DNA from: Chloroflexota bacterium
GTDB taxonomy: Bacteria > Chloroflexota > Anaerolineae > Anaerolineales > Anaerolineaceae
Reading direction: 5' to 3'
NCBI GenBank assembly: GCA_012800995.1
Contig: JAAZIH010000249.1
Location: forward strand, 1-9,452
Length of the DNA stretch: 9,452 nt
Shown: positions 6,357 through 9,452 of the stretch, in pieces
Layout: each line of letters opens with the position of its first letter
Position numbering within the stretch: the first letter of the stretch is position 1
Notes under the pieces: model-generated
Databases searched by the model: none
What the model was told of the DNA's origin: nothing
Seen by the model: the letters and a program-made list of their open reading frames with translations, nothing else
Translations under genes and position numbers: made by a program

Positions 6357-6501
6357 GAAATCATAAAAAGCTCTACAAAATCCAGCCCAATGGCTGATTC
6401 CCATTTAATAAATGAATCTACTCTTTTTATTTAGCAATAAATACATATATTAACGCATGGGTAAATAGTCTTTTAGCTTGCTTTCAGTGAAAGGAAAAAC
6501 T
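6357..6501 (+). promoter_or_regulatory. Long 5' leader of rho with small hairpins and short upstream reading frames
   Basis: The leader is AT-rich and holds three perfect 5-bp hairpins: CAGCC-CAAT-GGCTG (6383-6396), CATTT-AAT-AAATG (6402-6414) and CTTTC-AGT-GAAAG (6481-6493). The last includes part of the rho Shine-Dalgarno AAGGA (6491-6495), which ends 6 nt before ATG. Two short frames occur, a 14-codon one at 6390-6434 and ATG GGT AAA TAG at 6457-6468, neither with a Shine-Dalgarno. Rho limits its own synthesis through its leader in E. coli; a similar role here is inferred. Confidence 0.4.
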
Positions 6502-7773
6502 ATGGACGTTTTTGAATTAGAAAAAATGACAGTCAAACAACTGCGAAAAGCCGCAGCGGATTTAAACATCCCCAATAGCAATCGTCTAAAACGCGAGGGG
6601 CTTATCTTCCAAATTGCCAGGCGGCTTGGTGAAGAAGAAGGCCTTGAAGTACGGGGGGGCGTCTTGGAGATTATGAACGAAGGCATCGGTTTTCTGCGCG
6701 CAAATTACCGCATTGGGGCTGATGATGTTTATGTCTCACAAGCTCAATTGCGCAGATATGATTTAAGACCTGGTGATTTGGTCATAGGTAAGGTGCGACC
6801 ACCGCGTGAATCAGAGCGACACCATGGGCTCTTAAAGGTAGAGTCGGTTAATGGACTAACCCCAGATGAAGCGCGGCGGCGACCCCGATTTGAAAACCTC
6901 ACACCCATTTTTCCTAACAAACTGCTCAATTTGGAACACGCCTCTGGTAACCTTGCCACACGGATGATTAACCTGGTCGCGCCCATTGGTGGTGGGCAAC
7001 GCGCGATGATCGTTTCTCCCCCTAAAGCAGGCAAGACGAGCATTCTAAAAGAAATCGCAAACGCTATCGCGATTAATCATCCTGAAGTCCGTCAGATTAT
7101 GTCGCTAATTGGTGAGCGTCCTGAAGAAGTAACCGACATGGATCGCTCAGTTGAAGCGGAAGTTATTGCCAGCACTTTTGATGAACCGACCAGTTCACAT
7201 GTGCGTATGGCTGAAGTTTCGCTTGATCGCGCCAAACGCTTAGTAGAAATTGGGCATGATGTTGTCATTTTGATGGACTCGCTCACCCGACTGGCACGCG
7301 CATACAATATGGTCGTTAACCCGTCTGGGCGTACCCTTTCGGGTGGTATGGATCCTTCCGCGCTTTATCCGCCCAAACGTTTCTATGGTGCCGCGCGTAA
7401 TTTGGAAGATGGTGGCAGTTTGACGATTATTGCTACCGCCATGGTTGATACTGGCTCTCGTTTGGATGATGTTGTCTATGAGGAGTTCAAGGGCACCGGT
7501 AATATGGAAATGCACCTCTCGCGCCGATTGCAGGAACGACGTATCTTCCCTGCCATTGATATCGAAAAATCATCAACCAGACGGGAAGAATTGCTTTTGG
7601 ATCCAGAAACACTGCAGCGTGTTTGGTTAATGCGGCGTATGTATCTGCAAATGGTTTCAAACCCGCCCCAGGGAGCAGGCATGGATACTGCGGTGGCGAC
7701 AGAAGCTATTCTGCAGAAGATGGATAAGACCAAGACGAACGAAGAATTCCTGAATACATTGACCGATTTATAA
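6502..7773 (+). CDS. rho: Transcription termination factor Rho
   Basis: The 423-residue protein is the hexameric RNA-dependent ATPase/translocase that ends transcription at Rho sites. The Rho_N helical domain (about 1-42, MTVKQLRKAAADLNIPN) is followed by the cold-shock-like RNA-binding domain (about 48-118, GGVLEIMNEGIGFLR). The RecA-like motor has SPPKAGKTS at the P-loop (172-180, K178), LIGERPEEVTDM (202-213) and Walker B VVILMDSLTRLARAYN (254-269). The Q-loop region SGRTLSGGMDPSALYPPKRF (275-294) and the R-loop FKGTGNMEMHLSR (329-341) complete it. The length is close to the E. coli protein (419), without the long N-terminal insertions of some lineages. ATG at 6502 has AAGGA 6 nt before it and fits the family; an in-frame TTG at 6478 would add eight residues and lacks support. 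A LysM/M23 gene follows after 17 bp. Confidence 0.98.
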   Translation: MDVFELEKMTVKQLRKAAADLNIPNSNRLKREGLIFQIARRLGEEEGLEVRGGVLEIMNEGIGFLRANYRIGADDVYVSQAQLRRYDLRPGDLVIGKVRPPRESERHHGLLKVESVNGLTPDEARRRPRFENLTPIFPNKLLNLEHASGNLATRMINLVAPIGGGQRAMIVSPPKAGKTSILKEIANAIAINHPEVRQIMSLIGERPEEVTDMDRSVEAEVIASTFDEPTSSHVRMAEVSLDRAKRLVEIGHDVVILMDSLTRLARAYNMVVNPSGRTLSGGMDPSALYPPKRFYGAARNLEDGGSLTIIATAMVDTGSRLDDVVYEEFKGTGNMEMHLSRRLQERRIFPAIDIEKSSTRREELLLDPETLQRVWLMRRMYLQMVSNPPQGAGMDTAVATEAILQKMDKTKTNEEFLNTLTDL

Positions 7774-7778
7774 TCAGG

Positions 7779-7784
7779 TATAAT
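7779..7784 (+). promoter_or_regulatory. -10 box of the LysM/M23 gene (leaderless GTG start)
   Basis: A perfect TATAAT sits in the 17-bp gap after rho and ends 6 nt before the GTG at 7791. There is no Shine-Dalgarno. TTGACC (7759-7764) is nearby but only 14 nt upstream, too close for a standard -35. Confidence 0.55.
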
Positions 7785-7790
7785 TAGTTT

Positions 7791-8891
7791 GTGACTGATA
7801 TAAAGAATGAAACCCAAAAACCGGTAAAACAACCGGTAAATCCTCATTTACTTGGTTTTATTGGCTGGTTAGTGACGATTGTCATTTGCGCTGCCATTGT
7901 TCTTTTTGCATTCTGGCAACAAGGCGTGGCAAAATCTATGGCGAAGTATCAAGAAGCTCCCCAACTGGCTACTATTGAAATCCAAGAGGGGCTTGATGTC
8001 GCTTTGCCTCCTTTTGAACCAGAAGATGTCGAGGCGAGCTTTTTTAGAAAACCTGAAACAGCTACTGATTTAAATACCAATTATCGCAGTGAAGCGATTC
8101 AATATACGGTAGTAAGCGGTGACTCTGTGTGGGGGATTGCAGAACGTTACAATTTGGATGTTGAGTCTATTCTTTACGCTAACTTTACCATTTTACAGGA
8201 CAAATCTGATAACCTCAAACCCGGTCAGGTCCTCACAATCCCACCAACGGATGGTATTTTACATAAATGGACAAGCCGTGACACGATTGAATCAGTGGCT
8301 TCGAAATACGGTGCAAAGGTCGAAGATATTTTGCTCTTTGTGGGTAACAATCTTGATCTGAGCAATCCCGAAATTAAGCCCGGAACGGTAGTGATGGTGC
8401 CGGGTGGTAATCGAATGCTGACTGAGATAACCTATGCCGCGGTTGTTGTGGATGATCAGGGTAATATGCGCAGTGGCTTTTCTGGGCCAGGTGCGTGTCG
8501 AATCATTGGACATGGTTTGGTTGGGTCTGGCTATTTCATTTGGCCCTCAGCCGTTCATTTCATTTCCGGAAACAATTATGGACCTGGTCACCGCGCGATT
8601 GACATTGGTGCCGGAGTGGGCTCTCAGATCTTTGCCTCTGACAGCGGTGTGGTGGTTTATGCTGGATGGTTGGATGGCGGTTATGGTAATTTTGTGGTGA
8701 TTGACCACGGTAACGGCTTTCAAACCCTTTACGAGCATCTCGATAAAATTCATGTACGCTGTGGCGATAATGTGTTCCAGGGCGATGTGATCGGTTTGGC
8801 TGGCTCAACGGGTAATTCTACCGGCCCTCACCTGCATTTTGAAATACGCTATGGGGGCGCGTCGGTTAATCCCTGGGATTATTTGCCTTAG
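7791..8891 (+). CDS. Membrane-anchored M23 peptidoglycan endopeptidase with two LysM domains
   Basis: The 366-residue protein has a short cytoplasmic tail, one membrane helix (about 22-42) and an acidic low-complexity linker. LysM 1 (about 104-152, YTVVSGDSVWGIAERYNL) is followed by a more diverged LysM 2 (about 157-204) and the LytM/M23 zinc peptidase domain (about 248-364). Metal ligands in HRAID (H267, D271) and HLHF (H349), with H316 in LYEHL and H347 in GPHLH, are all present, so it should be an active cell-wall cross-link hydrolase bound to the membrane and to peptidoglycan, not a degenerate EnvC/NlpD-type activator. GTG at 7791 is the only start in reach; the next Met (M50) would remove the membrane helix. 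It follows rho by 17 bp and could be read from both the rho promoter and its own. A tRNA gene lies 24 bp downstream. Confidence 0.95.
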   Translation: MTDIKNETQKPVKQPVNPHLLGFIGWLVTIVICAAIVLFAFWQQGVAKSMAKYQEAPQLATIEIQEGLDVALPPFEPEDVEASFFRKPETATDLNTNYRSEAIQYTVVSGDSVWGIAERYNLDVESILYANFTILQDKSDNLKPGQVLTIPPTDGILHKWTSRDTIESVASKYGAKVEDILLFVGNNLDLSNPEIKPGTVVMVPGGNRMLTEITYAAVVVDDQGNMRSGFSGPGACRIIGHGLVGSGYFIWPSAVHFISGNNYGPGHRAIDIGAGVGSQIFASDSGVVVYAGWLDGGYGNFVVIDHGNGFQTLYEHLDKIHVRCGDNVFQGDVIGLAGSTGNSTGPHLHFEIRYGGASVNPWDYLP

Positions 8892-8894
8892 TAG

Positions 8895-8903
8895 TGTTAT
8901 ACT
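8895..8903 (+). promoter_or_regulatory. Extended -10 promoter of tRNA-Arg(CCT)
   Basis: TGT followed by TATACT (8898-8903) is an extended -10 element in the 24-bp gap after the LysM/M23 gene. It predicts a start about 6 nt before the tRNA. No good -35 is seen, so read-through from upstream may also feed the tRNA. Confidence 0.5.
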
Positions 8904-8915
8904 CAACAAACATTT

Positions 8916-8988
8916 GCCCCAGTGGCTCAATGGATAGAGCAAGGCACTCCTAACGCCTGGATTGGGGGTTCGATTCCCTCCTGGGGTA
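8916..8988 (+). tRNA. tRNA-Arg (anticodon CCT)
   Basis: The 73-nt cloverleaf has acceptor GCCCCAG/CTGGGGT (pair 1-72 G-U), D-stem GCTC/GAGC, anticodon loop CTCCTAA with CCT at 34-36, T-arm GGGGG-TTCGATT-CCCTC and discriminator A. The CCA is not encoded. CCT reads the rare arginine codon AGG. The anticodon stem AGGCA/CGCCT has an A-C mismatch at 31-39, the pair closing the loop. A strong terminator follows immediately. Confidence 0.95.
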
Positions 8989-8991
8989 TAA

Positions 8992-9020
8992 AAAAACACC
9001 CGTGTGGGTGTTTTTGCTTT
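8992..9020. terminator. Intrinsic terminator, probably bidirectional
   Basis: A perfect 10-bp stem, AAAAACACCC (8992-9001) with GGGTGTTTTT (9006-9015), has loop GTGT and is followed by a T-rich run. It ends the tRNA-Arg(CCT) transcript. The A-tract on the left becomes a U-tract on the other strand, so it can also end the convergent gene whose stop is at 9048. Confidence 0.88.
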
Positions 9021-9047
9021 TAATAGTCATGAATCAGAGAAAGGAAA

Positions 9048-9434
9048 CTATTCGTTATCATCACGATAAGGTGGGATTGCAGGAATATCAGATTTTTTCG
9101 CGTCATATCCGTTGCGTACCCAAAGCTGGATGATTTCACCTTCATCGGTTTTTATCGCGCGCGCGGCCATAATTTGGGTGGATTGTTGAATGCCGATTGT
9201 ATCGCGATAAACAAGATACATGGGCACATCAGCTGCCCAGGCGTTTTCGCATCGTTCAAGTAAGAGCTGGCTGTTAAACGTGCGCAAGGAGGTGAAGGCG
9301 GTATGGTAGTAATTGGGTCCTTCAAGGACACCAAGTACCCAGGGATGGGGAATCTGAAAACCCTCCTCTTGATTCACAGGTTCAAATTCAGGAGTTGGTC
9401 CTTCGATAATGGTAATCTTGTTGTTTATTTGCAT
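9048..9434 (-). CDS. Conserved-looking protein of unknown function (128 aa)
   Basis: A soluble, slightly acidic 128-residue protein with no signal peptide, membrane helix or metal-binding motif. I do not recognise a named domain. The sequence alternates short beta-like stretches with one probable helix: ITIIEGPTPEFE (7-18), PHPWVLGVLEGPNYYHTAF (29-47), a helical piece LRTFNSQLLLERCENAW (50-66), then VPMYLVYRD (70-78) and QIMAARAIKTDEGEIIQLWV (87-106), with a Pro/Asp-rich tail. The strand order suggests a small alpha/beta protein. I have a weak recollection of similar hypothetical proteins in Anaerolineae. The coding frame is supported by lack of competing frames, base use like its neighbours and the terminator just past its stop. 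ATG at 9434 has TATTAT 9 nt, or TATTTT 6 nt, upstream and no Shine-Dalgarno. Upstream neighbours are outside the window. Confidence 0.75.
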   Translation of the reverse strand: MQINNKITIIEGPTPEFEPVNQEEGFQIPHPWVLGVLEGPNYYHTAFTSLRTFNSQLLLERCENAWAADVPMYLVYRDTIGIQQSTQIMAARAIKTDEGEIIQLWVRNGYDAKKSDIPAIPPYRDDNE

Positions 9435-9443
9435 TCTGTCAAA

Positions 9444-9452
9444 ATAATACCA
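9444..9452 (-). promoter_or_regulatory. Candidate extended -10 of the 128-aa protein gene
   Basis: On the minus strand TGG precedes TATTAT (9449-9444), an extended -10 that would start transcription about 3 nt before the ATG at 9434. An overlapping TATTTT (9446-9441) lies exactly 6 nt from ATG. The window edge hides any -35. Confidence 0.4.

Noticed and set aside
6390..6434. A 14-codon reading frame in the rho leader as a real gene
   Set aside because: It lacks a Shine-Dalgarno and is too short to show coding signal, so it is mentioned only as a possible leader element.
6478..6501. In-frame TTG upstream as the rho start, adding eight residues
   Set aside because: The ATG at 6502 has a well-spaced AAGGA and begins the normal Rho_N domain; the TTG has no ribosome binding site and overlaps a hairpin.
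1..9452. CRISPR array, IS element, toxin-antitoxin or defence cassette
   Set aside because: No spaced direct repeats, terminal inverted repeats, transposase, nuclease or small paired toxin-like genes are present.

Overview
The window reads as ordinary chromosome of a free-living bacterium of moderate GC. I infer Chloroflexota, probably class Anaerolineae, from the flavour of the proteins: a single-span serine beta-lactamase-fold protein with a VanW/YoaR-type peptidoglycan-binding half, a dolichyl-phosphate-mannose-synthase-like glycosyltransferase paired with GtrA, and a small protein of a type I associate with this class. This placement rests on recall, not a search. There is no phage, IS element, CRISPR array or other mobile DNA.

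Left part, minus strand (4343 to 1): ftsK, gtrA, a family 2 glycosyltransferase and an extended-SDR sugar-nucleotide epimerase/dehydratase, the last cut by the left edge. gtrA and the glycosyltransferase overlap by 4 bp, and only 14 bp separate the glycosyltransferase from the epimerase. Together these three look like a small module supplying and translocating a polyprenyl-phosphate sugar for an envelope glycan. FtsK is the chromosome-segregation translocase and is probably a separate unit.

Middle (4344 to 6501): a 269-bp gap with operator-like sites, tRNA-Arg(TCG) on the minus strand, then a minus-strand membrane-anchored penicillin-recognising serine hydrolase. A 304-bp divergent promoter region separates that gene from rho.

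Right part (6502 to 9452): on the plus strand, rho with a roughly 145-nt leader, a membrane-anchored double-LysM M23 endopeptidase, then tRNA-Arg(CCT) and a strong hairpin terminator. Convergent to them on the minus strand is a conserved-looking 128-residue protein of unknown function. Several genes therefore serve cell-wall remodelling or envelope glycan synthesis, beside housekeeping genes for chromosome segregation and transcription termination.

The most interesting signal is in the start sites. Four genes have a near-perfect -10 box (TATAAT or TACAAT) ending 6 or 7 nt before the start codon and no Shine-Dalgarno. A fifth has a similar but looser arrangement. The three genes without such a box (ftsK, the glycosyltransferase, rho) all have a clear Shine-Dalgarno. 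This predicts widespread leaderless mRNAs. I found no evidence of a wholly new multi-gene system.
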